Made by a program: the position numbers and the translations under genes
Part shown: positions 43,600-52,511 of the stretch, one piece after another
Position numbering within the stretch: position 1 is the first letter of the stretch
How the letters are laid out: the number at the start of each line of letters is the position of its first letter
Source: Paraburkholderia kururiensis
GTDB lineage: Bacteria; Pseudomonadota; Gammaproteobacteria; Burkholderiales; Burkholderiaceae
Assembly (NCBI RefSeq): GCF_034424375.1
Contig: NZ_CP139965.1
Coordinates: forward strand, 5,952,001 to 6,016,000
DNA: 64,000 nt
Direction: 5' to 3'
The notes under the pieces: generated by a model
What the model saw: only the letters and a program-made list of their open reading frames with translations
What the model was told of the DNA's origin: nothing
The model's database searches: none

Positions 43600-45426
43600 T
43601 CACAGGAACTCGGTCCGGAAGCGCTGCCGCAGCAGCGTCCTGAACCGCTTCACCACGCCGAGCGCGTCCTTGAGCAGATCGCGCTCCAGCGACGACAGAT
43701 GCGCCATGTGCACTTCGCCCGACACGGGCTTGTGTGCATCGATCTCCGCGAGTCCCGCCTTCAGGCGCAGCCCCATCAGAAAATGCAGGCTCTCCGCCAG
43801 TTCCGAGGCCATGTCGGCGCTCACGGCGTCATGGGCAACCAACGCATCGAGCCGCTGCACGGTGCCCGTCTCGCGCGTGACGCGGCACGCGAGCGCGAGG
43901 CTGCGCACGCCATGCACGATCGGAAAAATGCCTTCTTTCTTGATGTCCAGCCCGCGGTCGGCGTCGGCAAGCGTGAAGAGCCGGTTCCACCAGCCTTGCG
44001 TATTGCCGAACGCTTCGGTTGCCGAAGCGAACCGCGCGAGCATGACTTCGCTGTCGAGCGCGAATTCGATGAGCGACGCCCGCAACTGTTCGAGCAGCGC
44101 TGCGTCTCCGCACACGGCGCGCGCATCGAAGAAAATGGCGAGGTTCATCAATCCTTCGGCATCCGGAGCAATTAGCCACTCGCGAATGCGCCGCCCGAAC
44201 GCGCTCACCGGCATGCACCAATCGGGACGGCTCAACATGATCCCGCCCGGGCAAGGCGGATAGCCGAACGCCGCCAGCGCGTCGGAAAAGCGCGTGACGA
44301 TCGCGTCCAGCTCCGCGGGCGGAGCGTATTCGTCGCGCAGCACGAGAGCATTGTCCTGGTCGGTCTTGAGCAACTGCTCGCCGCGCCCCTCACTGCCCAT
44401 GACGAACAGGCAGCTGTTTGCGACGAGGTCCGGCGGCGCAATCATCTTCCATGCACGCTCGAACAGGCGGCCGTTTACTTCCTGCACCTGGCGCGCGATC
44501 AGCTCCACTCGCGAGCCGCCGCGGAACAGCAGCGACACCATGCGCGTCACGCTCGATGCCGCCTGGGCCAGTGCGTCCAGGTCGCGCGCCATGTCGATCT
44601 GCTCGGCCAGCAGGAAGGAATGGTTGGCGAGAAAGCTGAAGACGTCGAGCGATTCGAGCAGACCCACCACCTCGTTGTCGCGCATGACGACGAGGCGATG
44701 CACACGGTGGCGCAGCATCGTGGTGAGCGCGTCGCCTATTTGCGAGGAAACCGGCACGGCCACGAGCGTGAACGCGCTCATCCTGCCCACGGGCAACTGG
44801 TTGAGCGGCGTGCCATCGAGAATCGCCCGCTGCAGCGACGTGCGCGTGAAGATGCCGAGCCGCGGCGGCGTGGTGGTGGCGTCGCGCACCAGCACGCTCG
44901 AAACGTTGTGCTCCTGAAAGAGCCTGACGACGGAGACGACGTCCGTGCTCGCGTCGACGAAGTGCGCCGGCCGGATGAACGCGGCGTCGACGCGAGCGAG
45001 CAGGAGCGACTGCATCTCCTCCTGGCTGCGCCGCTGCGCAATGACACCGAGTTTCCGCCCGATATCCGAGAAGAGCAGCGCGCCGAAGCCGGCGTTGGCG
45101 GCAATCAGGTCCTTTACCGTCTGGCGCGCGAGGCGATACGCGAGCACCTCTTCCGTTGCAACGAAGCGGCTGCCCGACTTGCCGGCCACGAGCGCCCGTC
45201 CGTCGAAGCAGTCGTCCGGCCCGTAGGTCGCCACGACCTCGTCGCCTTCGTACTGCGTCACGCGGCCTTTGGTCACGACGAAGAGATGCGCGGGCGCCCC
45301 GCCCGCTTCCAGAATGGCCTCGTTTTCCGCGTAATACGCGATATCGACGTTATCGCGCACGAGGCGCCGTTCGTCTTCGTTCAGACAGTCGAACGGCGAT
45401 GCGGCGAAATTGAAGGCGTTCGGCAT
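43600..45426 (-). CDS. cNMP-binding / CBS / DUF294 nucleotidyltransferase-like protein
   Basis: The protein has 608 residues. Domains in order are a cyclic-nucleotide-binding fold (about 5-115), a CBS pair (about 145-275) and a DUF294 nucleotidyltransferase-like domain (GSEGRGEQLLKTDQDNALV, about 365-383) with its C-terminal partner. The layout suggests a regulatory nucleotidyltransferase controlled by bound nucleotides. The ATG at 45426 was chosen by domain start. It lies between actP and an exonuclease gene, which fits a link to control of carboxylate uptake, but this is inference. Confidence 0.8.
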   Translation of the reverse strand: MPNAFNFAASPFDCLNEDERRLVRDNVDIAYYAENEAILEAGGAPAHLFVVTKGRVTQYEGDEVVATYGPDDCFDGRALVAGKSGSRFVATEEVLAYRLARQTVKDLIAANAGFGALLFSDIGRKLGVIAQRRSQEEMQSLLLARVDAAFIRPAHFVDASTDVVSVVRLFQEHNVSSVLVRDATTTPPRLGIFTRTSLQRAILDGTPLNQLPVGRMSAFTLVAVPVSSQIGDALTTMLRHRVHRLVVMRDNEVVGLLESLDVFSFLANHSFLLAEQIDMARDLDALAQAASSVTRMVSLLFRGGSRVELIARQVQEVNGRLFERAWKMIAPPDLVANSCLFVMGSEGRGEQLLKTDQDNALVLRDEYAPPAELDAIVTRFSDALAAFGYPPCPGGIMLSRPDWCMPVSAFGRRIREWLIAPDAEGLMNLAIFFDARAVCGDAALLEQLRASLIEFALDSEVMLARFASATEAFGNTQGWWNRLFTLADADRGLDIKKEGIFPIVHGVRSLALACRVTRETGTVQRLDALVAHDAVSADMASELAESLHFLMGLRLKAGLAEIDAHKPVSGEVHMAHLSSLERDLLKDALGVVKRFRTLLRQRFRTEFL

Positions 45427-45509
45427 GGATGCCAGTCCAGATGACGAACGTGCGGGTCGCGCTCGAACCATCCACGCGCCCGCACGTCTCTACCGTTGCA
45501 GCGATCCGC

Positions 45510-47240
45510 TTAGTGGCCGGAAGCGCGTGCGGCACCCAGCCCGGTTTCCGAACGCACCTGCTGCACGGCGAACGACTCGCGCTCGCGCTGTGCCCGCTCG
45601 CTGCGGTCGAGCACCGAGAAGAGCCACACGCCCACGAAGCCGATGGTCATCGAGAACAGTGCCGGCGACGTGTACGGGAACCACGCCGAACCCTTCGGAT
45701 GACCCAGCGTGGCTTCCCACACCGAGGGCGACACGATCGTCAGTGCCACCGACGAAACGAGCCCGAGGAACCCGCCGATCACCGCGCCCCGCGTGGTGCA
45801 GCCCTTCCACAGCATGGAGAGGAACAGCACGGGGAAGTTCGCCGAGGCCGCGACAGCGAACGCGAGCGACACCATGAACGCGATGTTCTGCTTCTCGAAC
45901 GCGATGCCGAGCACCACGGCCACGATGCCGAGCACCACGGTGGTGACGCGCGACACACGCAGTTCGTCGGCGCTGTCCGCCTTGCCGCCGCGGAAGACGG
46001 TGGCATACAGGTCGTGCGAAACCGCGGAGGCGCCCGAGAGCGTGAGACCTGCCACGACCGCGAGGATGGTGGCGAACGCCACGGCGGAGATGAACCCGTA
46101 GAACACGTTGCCGCCCACGGACTTCGCCACGAGCACGGCCGCCATGTTCGCCGTACCGGCCCCACCCTTGATCACGCCCTTCGCGACATCGGCCAGTTCC
46201 GGATTGGTGAGCACGAGCGTGATGGCGCCGAAACCGATGATGAAGATGAGGATGTAGAAGTAGCCGATCCACGTCGTGGCCCACAGCACCGACTTGCGTG
46301 CTTCCTTCGCGTCCGGCACGGTGAAGAAGCGCATGAGGATGTGCGGCAGACCTGCCGTGCCGAACATCAGCGCCATGCCGAACGAGATGGCCGAGATGGG
46401 GTCTTTGATGAAGCCGCCGGGGCCCATCACGGACCGTCCGATCTTCGCCGCTTCCTCGGGCGACTTGCCCGCGGCGGACGCGATGGCCGTCTTCACCTCG
46501 ACGCCCTTCGCGAACAGCGCTTCGGGGCTGAAGCCGTACTGCGCCATGACCATGATGGCCATGAACGTGACGCCGGCCAGCAGCAGGCACGCCTTGATGA
46601 TCTGCACCCACGTGGTCGCCGTCATGCCGCCGAACAGCACGTAGACCATCATCAGGCCACCGACGATCACGACCGCCACCCAGTAGTCGAGCCCGAACAG
46701 CAGCTTGATGAGCTGCCCTGCTCCCACCATCTGCGCGATGAGGTAGAACGCCACCACCACCAGCGTGCCGATGGCCGCGAACGTGCGGATGGGGCCCTGC
46801 GCGAAGCGGTAGCCGGCCACGTCGGCGAACGTGAATCGCCCGAGGTTGCGCAGGCGCTCGGCCATCAGGAACGTGATGACGGGCCAGCCCACCAGAAAGC
46901 CGATGGAATAGATGAGCCCGTCGTAACCGCTCGTCATCACCGCGGCGGAAATGCCGAGGAAGGACGCCGCGGACATGTAGTCGCCCGCAATGGCAAGGCC
47001 GTTCTGAAACCCGGTGATGCCGCCGCCCGCCGTATAGAAATCGGCGGCCGAGCGCGTGCGCGAGGCGGCCCACTTCGTGATCCAGAGCGTGCCGGATACG
47101 AAGAGCGCAAAGAGGATGATGGCCGTCGTGTTGGTTGCCTGGCGCGTGGTCTGTCCGACGTCGCCGCCCGCAGCCAGCGCCATGCCCGTCCACGAGAGCG
47201 CTGCAAACGCGGCAAGGGCTGTGAGTTGTTTCCTGTTCAT
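45510..47240 (-). CDS. actP: Cation/acetate symporter
   Basis: The protein has 576 residues, a sodium/solute symporter with a signal-like first segment (MNRKQLTALAAFAALSW), AADFYTAGGGITGFQNGLAI and AGDYMSAASFLGISA, and about 13 membrane helices. It fits ActP, which imports acetate and related short acids. The start overlaps the stop of the DUF485 gene (ATGA), the usual coupling of these two genes. Confidence 0.92.
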   Translation of the reverse strand: MNRKQLTALAAFAALSWTGMALAAGGDVGQTTRQATNTTAIILFALFVSGTLWITKWAASRTRSAADFYTAGGGITGFQNGLAIAGDYMSAASFLGISAAVMTSGYDGLIYSIGFLVGWPVITFLMAERLRNLGRFTFADVAGYRFAQGPIRTFAAIGTLVVVAFYLIAQMVGAGQLIKLLFGLDYWVAVVIVGGLMMVYVLFGGMTATTWVQIIKACLLLAGVTFMAIMVMAQYGFSPEALFAKGVEVKTAIASAAGKSPEEAAKIGRSVMGPGGFIKDPISAISFGMALMFGTAGLPHILMRFFTVPDAKEARKSVLWATTWIGYFYILIFIIGFGAITLVLTNPELADVAKGVIKGGAGTANMAAVLVAKSVGGNVFYGFISAVAFATILAVVAGLTLSGASAVSHDLYATVFRGGKADSADELRVSRVTTVVLGIVAVVLGIAFEKQNIAFMVSLAFAVAASANFPVLFLSMLWKGCTTRGAVIGGFLGLVSSVALTIVSPSVWEATLGHPKGSAWFPYTSPALFSMTIGFVGVWLFSVLDRSERAQRERESFAVQQVRSETGLGAARASGH

Positions 47241-47545
47241 TTCGCCACGTCCCTGAGAATGTCTTGTGTCATCCGGTCGTATTCGCTGTTGGCCCGGCGC
47301 ACGTAGATGCCGGTGATGACGACCGTAAAGACGATCAGTGCCACGCCGACGGGGATGCCGACCGTCGTGACGCCGGTGCCGATGGGGCGCGCCAGGAACG
47401 ACTTGTCGAAAGCGATAAGGGCGATGTAGCCGTAGTAGACGAGCAGCATCAGGCTGATCAGCAGCAGCCCGAGGCCGTTGCGCCTCCGTTTCAGTTCGGC
47501 GTACCCAGGGTGCGCCTGGATCTTTGCGATCAGGGGATCGTCCAT
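47237..47545 (-). CDS. DUF485 membrane protein (YjcH-like)
   Basis: The protein has 102 residues with two membrane helices (about 26-48 and 62-84) and the family signature HPGYAELKRRRN at the N terminus. DUF485 proteins are small partners of ActP-type symporters. The ATG at 47545 with GGAGACCTC upstream gives the standard length. The downstream overlap with actP supports joint translation. Confidence 0.9.
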   Translation of the reverse strand: MDDPLIAKIQAHPGYAELKRRRNGLGLLLISLMLLVYYGYIALIAFDKSFLARPIGTGVTTVGIPVGVALIVFTVVITGIYVRRANSEYDRMTQDILRDVAK

Positions 47546-47683
47546 TTGAGGTCTCCTCGATTGTTCTGCATGGGACGCCTCATTCTCGCCACGGATGCTG
47601 ACTGACTTCTTACGCGGCAGACGGAAATCCCTGCGCAATACGCCGTGGTTTTCCCTGGGCTGGGACCGTTGGCGGCGCGCGAG

Positions 47684-48061
47684 TTAACCAGGCGCGCCTA
47701 TGCCGCCGACGGCGTGTCGTCGTGCGATCTCGTCGAGCTGCGCCTGCCAGTCGGCCACCTGCCCTGCGTCGTGAACATCTTCCAGATCGTGCAGCAATGC
47801 AGCGACGCGCGGTTCATAAGCGTCCACGCCCGACAGCGTCAGCGCGTGGAGCAAGGGGCCGTCCTGGCCGGCCGTGTAGTAACTGATCCCAAGACCTTCC
47901 AGCGCGTCGCTGTAATGCTCGTCCCGGATAAGGACACCGATGGCGCATCGGCGTCCGTGATGACCGCGAAGGCGGCAGCTGCCGCTCTCGTCTTCGGAAA
48001 CGGCCCCTTGTGTCAGCAGGTGTGAGCGCACCGTCGCGAAAATTTCGTCGAGACCTTTCAT
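47684..48061 (-). CDS. Conserved hypothetical protein
   Basis: The protein has 125 residues: MKGLDEIFATVRSHLLTQGA, then GRRCAIGVLIRDEHYSDALE, ending with a helix containing WQAQLDEIARRH. I recall similar small proteins in Burkholderiales and phages (Cys-Ala-[IV]-G plus a short helical C terminus) without known function. No signal peptide or membrane helix is present. The ATG at 48061 begins the conserved part; in-frame sequence upstream does not look like protein. Confidence 0.6.
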   Translation of the reverse strand: MKGLDEIFATVRSHLLTQGAVSEDESGSCRLRGHHGRRCAIGVLIRDEHYSDALEGLGISYYTAGQDGPLLHALTLSGVDAYEPRVAALLHDLEDVHDAGQVADWQAQLDEIARRHAVGGIGAPG

Positions 48062-48309
48062 TGCCGGATACCCCAGATCTTCTTGCCGTTCGTTCCAGGC
48101 TTTGTGCGGATGCTGCGCGCACCGCCAAAGCCGGACGCCTGTCTCTTTAACGTCGAATAGAACGATCGGCCGTATCCTGACAAACCCTGTTTCAACGTGA
48201 CGCTGGTTTCGTCTGTCGTGGCAAAGCTGAACGGTTGCGGGTCGCGGACGCGGCGCAGGCGCGCTGCGGGAACAGGCCGATCGAGGGACCTGGAAGACGA
48301 GCCCTTTCG

Positions 48310-48747
48310 TTACGGATGATGGAGGTTCATGTGCCGCACGATCTTGCGCAGGACCAGCGCGGCGCCCGCTATCAGGCAAACGACTACGAACCACAGGGCA
48401 AGGACGTAGCCGACCAACAACCAGAATTCATCGACACGCTGCTGGAGCACGCGCGCCTGGTAGGACGGCGCATCGTGCGCGGCGTCAGCGAACGATACGC
48501 GATAGAGGAAAAAGGACCGGCAAACGGCGCTCTCCGGTTCGCGGGCCGCCAACAGCGAACCGGCCGGTATCGCGCCCACGCTTGCGCATTCGGGCGCGTT
48601 CATACCGGCCACGATGGCGGCATCCACGGGATGGTCGTAGGTCGCGCCCAGCCACGTCACGGCAATCGCCAGGGCGAAGCTCGAGACGAGCGCATGGACC
48701 CACCGGGCCGTGCGGCGACGCCGCCGGGCGCCAGACCTGTTTTTCAT
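48310..48747 (-). CDS. Small two-helix membrane protein
   Basis: The protein has 145 residues. After a basic start (MKNRSGARRRRR) come one membrane helix (about 17-38), a periplasmic loop with two cysteines (PECASV and SAVCRSF) that could form a disulfide, and a second helix (about 112-136). The family was not recognised. The ATG at 48747 has GGAG eight bases upstream; an in-frame ATG at 48762 is less well supported. Confidence 0.5.
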   Translation of the reverse strand: MKNRSGARRRRRTARWVHALVSSFALAIAVTWLGATYDHPVDAAIVAGMNAPECASVGAIPAGSLLAAREPESAVCRSFFLYRVSFADAAHDAPSYQARVLQQRVDEFWLLVGYVLALWFVVVCLIAGAALVLRKIVRHMNLHHP

Positions 48748-49074
48748 GAGGTCGCTCCACATTCATTTCGCGTTGCCTTTGCAACGCGCGGGCGCACGTG
48801 CGACGCGGCAAGCGCGGTCGTGCCGGTATTCCCTCATGCTCTGGATTTCGTGGCCCGGCCCTGTTGATATGGCTCAAACTTGTTGGCCGCGGAAACACAT
48901 GGACGAGCTTGCCGGGGCAGACCGCGCGTCGGGCGGTCTGCCGGCACGAGACATCGCGTCTCGCTCAGGAAGGAAAGATGCGCAAGGCGCTTGCCGGCAT
49001 GCGCAAGCGCGCCGAGATGGGAGGTGTGGGTTCGACGGCGGGCTTACGTGCCCCGCGCGTGCCCCGCGTGCGTC
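48748..49074. other. Gap with a bulged hairpin, no gene
   Basis: No gene was recognised. A stem-loop at 48910-48946 pairs TGCCGG and CAGACCG with CGGTCTG and CCGGCA around a nine-base loop, with a two-base bulge on the left arm. It lies downstream of the mutarotase operon, where a terminator would be expected, but no T-run follows. Confidence 0.4.
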
Positions 49075-49413
49075 TCAGTCCTGCGGATCGAGGTCGAAAA
49101 CCTGTTCCATCATCGCCCACTGCTCGCCTTCGGGCGTTCCCGCAAGGCGCACCTGGCACGGGGCGGTGAAGGTCCACCAGCGCTGGGTCTCGGGGTCGGC
49201 GGCCATCGCCGCCATGTCGGCCGCGAAGTCGTGGCCGTGATATTCCCAGTAGCCGAACAACAGGTTTTCCGGCTCGCGCAGGAAGATCGAGTAGTTGCGT
49301 ATGTTGCTTTGCCGTATGCGTTCGAGCACCGCGGGCCACACCTGCGCGTGCAGCCGCCGGTATTCCGCGATCTGTTCGGGCCGGATCCCCACCACCATCG
49401 CCATTTTTCGCAT
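49075..49413 (-). CDS. L-rhamnose mutarotase-like protein
   Basis: The protein has 112 residues of the RhaM/FucU-like EthD-fold family: a start with MVVGIRPEQIAEYRRLHAQV, then NIRNYSIFLREPENLLFGYW and WWTFTAPCQ. The His in RRLHA and the YS pair are family-conserved. It interconverts the anomers of a 6-deoxy-hexose. It is last in a transport and enolase operon, 19 bases after the enolase gene. Confidence 0.85.
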   Translation of the reverse strand: MRKMAMVVGIRPEQIAEYRRLHAQVWPAVLERIRQSNIRNYSIFLREPENLLFGYWEYHGHDFAADMAAMAADPETQRWWTFTAPCQVRLAGTPEGEQWAMMEQVFDLDPQD

Positions 49414-49432
49414 GCGTCCTCTCTAGTTCGTT

Positions 49433-50563
49433 CTATGCGGTTTGCAGGTTCGATGCGTCGACGGCGAACTCCACGTGCGCCGCAGCGCGAACCGCGTCCC
49501 AGTCCCACTCGATGCCAAGGCCAGGTTCGTTCGGTGCATAGGCGTAGCCGTCTTCGATACGCACGCGATTCGCCGTCAACGAATCCAGTTGCGGAATGTA
49601 CTCCAGCCACGTTGCGTTGGGCACGGCCGAGCACAGGCTCACGTGCAGCTCCATCAGAAAGTGCGGACAGATGTCGAGGTTGAGCGCCTCGGCCATGTGC
49701 GCCACCTTGAGCCACGGCGTAATGCCGCCCACGCGTGCCACGTCGGCCTGCACGATGGCGCATGCATCGGCCTTCACGTATTCGCCGAACTGGCCCAGGT
49801 GATACAGCGACTCGCCCACCGCGACCGGCACGTTCGTCGCGAGCGACAGCCTGCGGTGCGCATCGACGTTTTCCGCAGGCATGGGCTCCTCGAGCCAGGC
49901 AAGGCGAAACGGCTCGAATGCATGCGCGCGCCGCAACGCCTCCTGAAACGTGAAACCCTGATTGGCGTCGGTCATCAGCTCGAAGCCCTCGCCCACGGCT
50001 TCACGCACAGCGTCGAGACGGCGCACGTCCTCCGAAACATGCGGCCGCCCTACCTTCAGCTTCGCGCCGCGAAAACCGTCGGCGCGCGCCTGCAAGGTCT
50101 GCTCGACCAGTTCCTGCGTGGCGAGATGAAGCCAGCCGCCCTCGGTCGAATACGTTTGCGTGCGCGGCTTCGCGCCGCCTGCCGCGATCCACAGCGGCAG
50201 GCCGGCGACGCGCGTGTTGCGGTCCCACAGCGCGGTGTCGACGGCGGCCAGCGCGAGGCTCGTGATCGCGCCCACGGCGGTGGCATGCGTGTGAAACAGC
50301 AGGTCGCGCCAGATCGCCTCGAACAGGGCCGGGTCGCGACCGATGATGCGCGGCGCCAGATGATCGCGCAGCAGCGCCACCACCGACGACCCGCCGGTGC
50401 CGATCGTGTACGTGTAGCCGGTGCCGCTACTGCCGTCGTCGCAGCGGATCGTCACGAGCACGGTTTCCTGCACGACGAACGACTGGATCGCGTCGGTGCG
50501 CTTGACCTTCGGCTGCAGGTCTACCTGGCGGATTTCGACCGCATCGATTCTTGCCATGGACAT
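49433..50563 (-). CDS. Mandelate racemase/muconate lactonizing enzyme family protein
   Basis: The protein has 376 residues from ATG 50563; ATG 50557 is an equal alternative. It is an enolase-superfamily enzyme: GAKLKVGRP supplies the Lys-x-Lys base, DANQGF, LEEPM and VGESLY the metal-binding carboxylates, and CPHFLMELH a catalytic-region His. The likely reaction is dehydration or racemisation of a sugar acid. With the mutarotase, a deoxy-sugar acid is plausible, but the protein is shorter than known L-fuconate or L-rhamnonate dehydratases, so the substrate is open. Confidence 0.8.
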   Translation of the reverse strand: MSMARIDAVEIRQVDLQPKVKRTDAIQSFVVQETVLVTIRCDDGSSGTGYTYTIGTGGSSVVALLRDHLAPRIIGRDPALFEAIWRDLLFHTHATAVGAITSLALAAVDTALWDRNTRVAGLPLWIAAGGAKPRTQTYSTEGGWLHLATQELVEQTLQARADGFRGAKLKVGRPHVSEDVRRLDAVREAVGEGFELMTDANQGFTFQEALRRAHAFEPFRLAWLEEPMPAENVDAHRRLSLATNVPVAVGESLYHLGQFGEYVKADACAIVQADVARVGGITPWLKVAHMAEALNLDICPHFLMELHVSLCSAVPNATWLEYIPQLDSLTANRVRIEDGYAYAPNEPGLGIEWDWDAVRAAAHVEFAVDASNLQTA

Positions 50564-50613
50564 TCGTCTCCCGAACTGGAACGGTCTCGCCGCTTCCATG
50601 AAGTTTCAGCGCT

Positions 50614-51510
50614 TCAGCCTTTCACGCCGCCCAGCGTGAGGCCTGCAATGAGGTGCTTCTGCACGATGAACGTCAGCACGATGGCGGGCACGATGATGAC
50701 CACAGCCATCGCGCACATGCCCGCCCAGTCCACCGAAAACTGCGCGGTGTAGTCCATCAGCCCCACCGGCAGCGTTTTGGTCTCGGGGCTGCGGCACAGC
50801 TGGGTGGCGAGCGCGAATTCGTTCCAGCTGGTGAGAAACGAAAAGATTCCCGCGGATGCGATGCCCGAGCGCGCGAGCGGCAGCTCGACGCGCCAGAACG
50901 CCTGCCAGCGCGTGCAGCCGTCGATGAGTGCGGCCTGCGAGAGTTCGATCGGCACTTCGCGAAAGAATCCGTCGATGAGCCAAACCGTGAACGGCACGTT
51001 CATGGCAAGGTAGACCACGATCACGCCAAGGCGCGTGTCGAGCAGGCCCGTCCAGGCCCACAGCATGAAGATGGGCAGCGAAAGCGCGATGCCGGGAATG
51101 GCGCGCGTCAACATCAGCGCCACGAACAGCACGTTCTTGCGGCGGAACTCGAAACGCGCGAACGCATAGCCGCCCAGCACGCCGATCACGAGCGCCGCCA
51201 CCGTGCTCGCGCTCGAAATGATCAGCGAATTCACGAAGTACTTCGCGATGGGCAATGACGCCATGGCGCCGAAGCCGAACATCGCGCGGAAATTATCGAG
51301 CGTGTAGCTGCCCGCGGCGAACGGCGACTCGTTCGAGAGGATCGCGACGTTCGGGCGAAACGCGTTGAGCACGACCCAGAGGCCGGGCAGGCAGATCACC
51401 GACATTACGACGAATACGCCCAGCCACAACGCACAGCGTTTGACGGCCGCGCTCCACTGAAACGGCGTGGATGCGGGAAGCAGGGGTTGGGCAGCTTGTG
51501 GCTCGTTCAT
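50614..51510 (-). CDS. Carbohydrate ABC transporter permease, MalG type
   Basis: The protein has 298 residues with six membrane helices and the cytoplasmic coupling loop QAALIDGCTRWQAFWRVELP (EAA motif). It is the second permease of a CUT1-class sugar importer. It starts directly after the stop of the other permease gene with no spacer. The C terminus QKHLIAGLTLGGVKG is typical of MalG-like proteins. Confidence 0.9.
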   Translation of the reverse strand: MNEPQAAQPLLPASTPFQWSAAVKRCALWLGVFVVMSVICLPGLWVVLNAFRPNVAILSNESPFAAGSYTLDNFRAMFGFGAMASLPIAKYFVNSLIISSASTVAALVIGVLGGYAFARFEFRRKNVLFVALMLTRAIPGIALSLPIFMLWAWTGLLDTRLGVIVVYLAMNVPFTVWLIDGFFREVPIELSQAALIDGCTRWQAFWRVELPLARSGIASAGIFSFLTSWNEFALATQLCRSPETKTLPVGLMDYTAQFSVDWAGMCAMAVVIIVPAIVLTFIVQKHLIAGLTLGGVKG

Positions 51511-52488
51511 CTATCCCGGTCCCATGTGCCGGCGGGCGGCATTGAGTTTGCGAAAGAAGTACAGCGTGAAGAGAATCGACACGAGCACGGACACGTATCC
51601 GATGGCGTTCGCGTAGCCCATGTGCGAATCGTCGTAGGCGATGCGGCCCACCATGGTCCATAGCAGTTCGGTGCGCCCGCCGGGACCGCCGTTCGTCATG
51701 ATCCGCACGATGTCGTAGGCGCGGCCCACGTCGAGCGAGCGGATCGTCATCGCGATGTAGATGAACGGCATGAGGTACGGCAGCGTCACGTAGCGGAAGG
51801 TCTGCCACGGCGTGCAGCCATCCACCTTCGAAGCTTCGATGGGGTCTTTAGGCAATGCCATGAGCCCGGCCAGCAGGATCACGGCGAACACGGGCGTCGA
51901 GTTCCACACTTCGGCCGCGATCAGCGAGGCAAGCGCCAGATTTTCGTTGACGAGAAACGGCACCGAGGTCCGCATGCCGAAGAGCGACTGGAGCAGATGA
52001 TTGATCACGCCTGTGCTGTCGTTGAGCATGAACTTGAACTGGAACCCCACGAGTACGGGCGAAAACATCATGGGGAACATCATCACGGTGCGCAGCGCGC
52101 GCTGCCCTGCCGTCACGCGATTCAGCAGCAACGCGATGCCGAGCCCCAGCAGCATTTCCAGGTTCAACGCCACCGTGAGAAACAGCACCGTGCGGCCGAA
52201 TGCCGACCAGAACTCGCCGTTGCCGAGTGCGCGCGCGTAATTGCGCCAGCCGATGAAGTGCGTGAGCGTGGCCGGGTCCGTGAGCCGGTACGACGTGAAG
52301 CTCGTGTACAGCGAGAACAGCAGCGGCAGCACGACGACGACGGCGACCGAAACGAACGCCGGCAGCAGCAGCTTCGCGGGCAGCGACAAACGCTCGCGCA
52401 CCACCTGCGGCACATAGAGGTCGCGTCGCGTGAGTTGCGGATTGCCAGAGTGCATGTCGTCGCCGTCCCGTCGTTCGAGGTTCGTCAT
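51511..52488 (-). CDS. Carbohydrate ABC transporter permease, MalF/UgpA type
   Basis: The protein has 325 residues with six helices and the coupling loop EASKVDGCTPWQTFRYVTLP. It is the first permease of the importer and pairs with the MalG-type protein encoded next. The start at 52488 lies 23 bases after the binding-protein gene; an in-frame ATG at residue 12 is possible. Confidence 0.9.
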   Translation of the reverse strand: MTNLERRDGDDMHSGNPQLTRRDLYVPQVVRERLSLPAKLLLPAFVSVAVVVVLPLLFSLYTSFTSYRLTDPATLTHFIGWRNYARALGNGEFWSAFGRTVLFLTVALNLEMLLGLGIALLLNRVTAGQRALRTVMMFPMMFSPVLVGFQFKFMLNDSTGVINHLLQSLFGMRTSVPFLVNENLALASLIAAEVWNSTPVFAVILLAGLMALPKDPIEASKVDGCTPWQTFRYVTLPYLMPFIYIAMTIRSLDVGRAYDIVRIMTNGGPGGRTELLWTMVGRIAYDDSHMGYANAIGYVSVLVSILFTLYFFRKLNAARRHMGPG

Positions 52489-52511
52489 CAGTCGATCAAT
52501 TGCTTACACGC

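Noticed and set aside
45429..47306. Forward open frame opposite actP, rich in His and Arg
   Set aside because: Its composition is that of an antisense shadow, and it has no signal, helix or domain.
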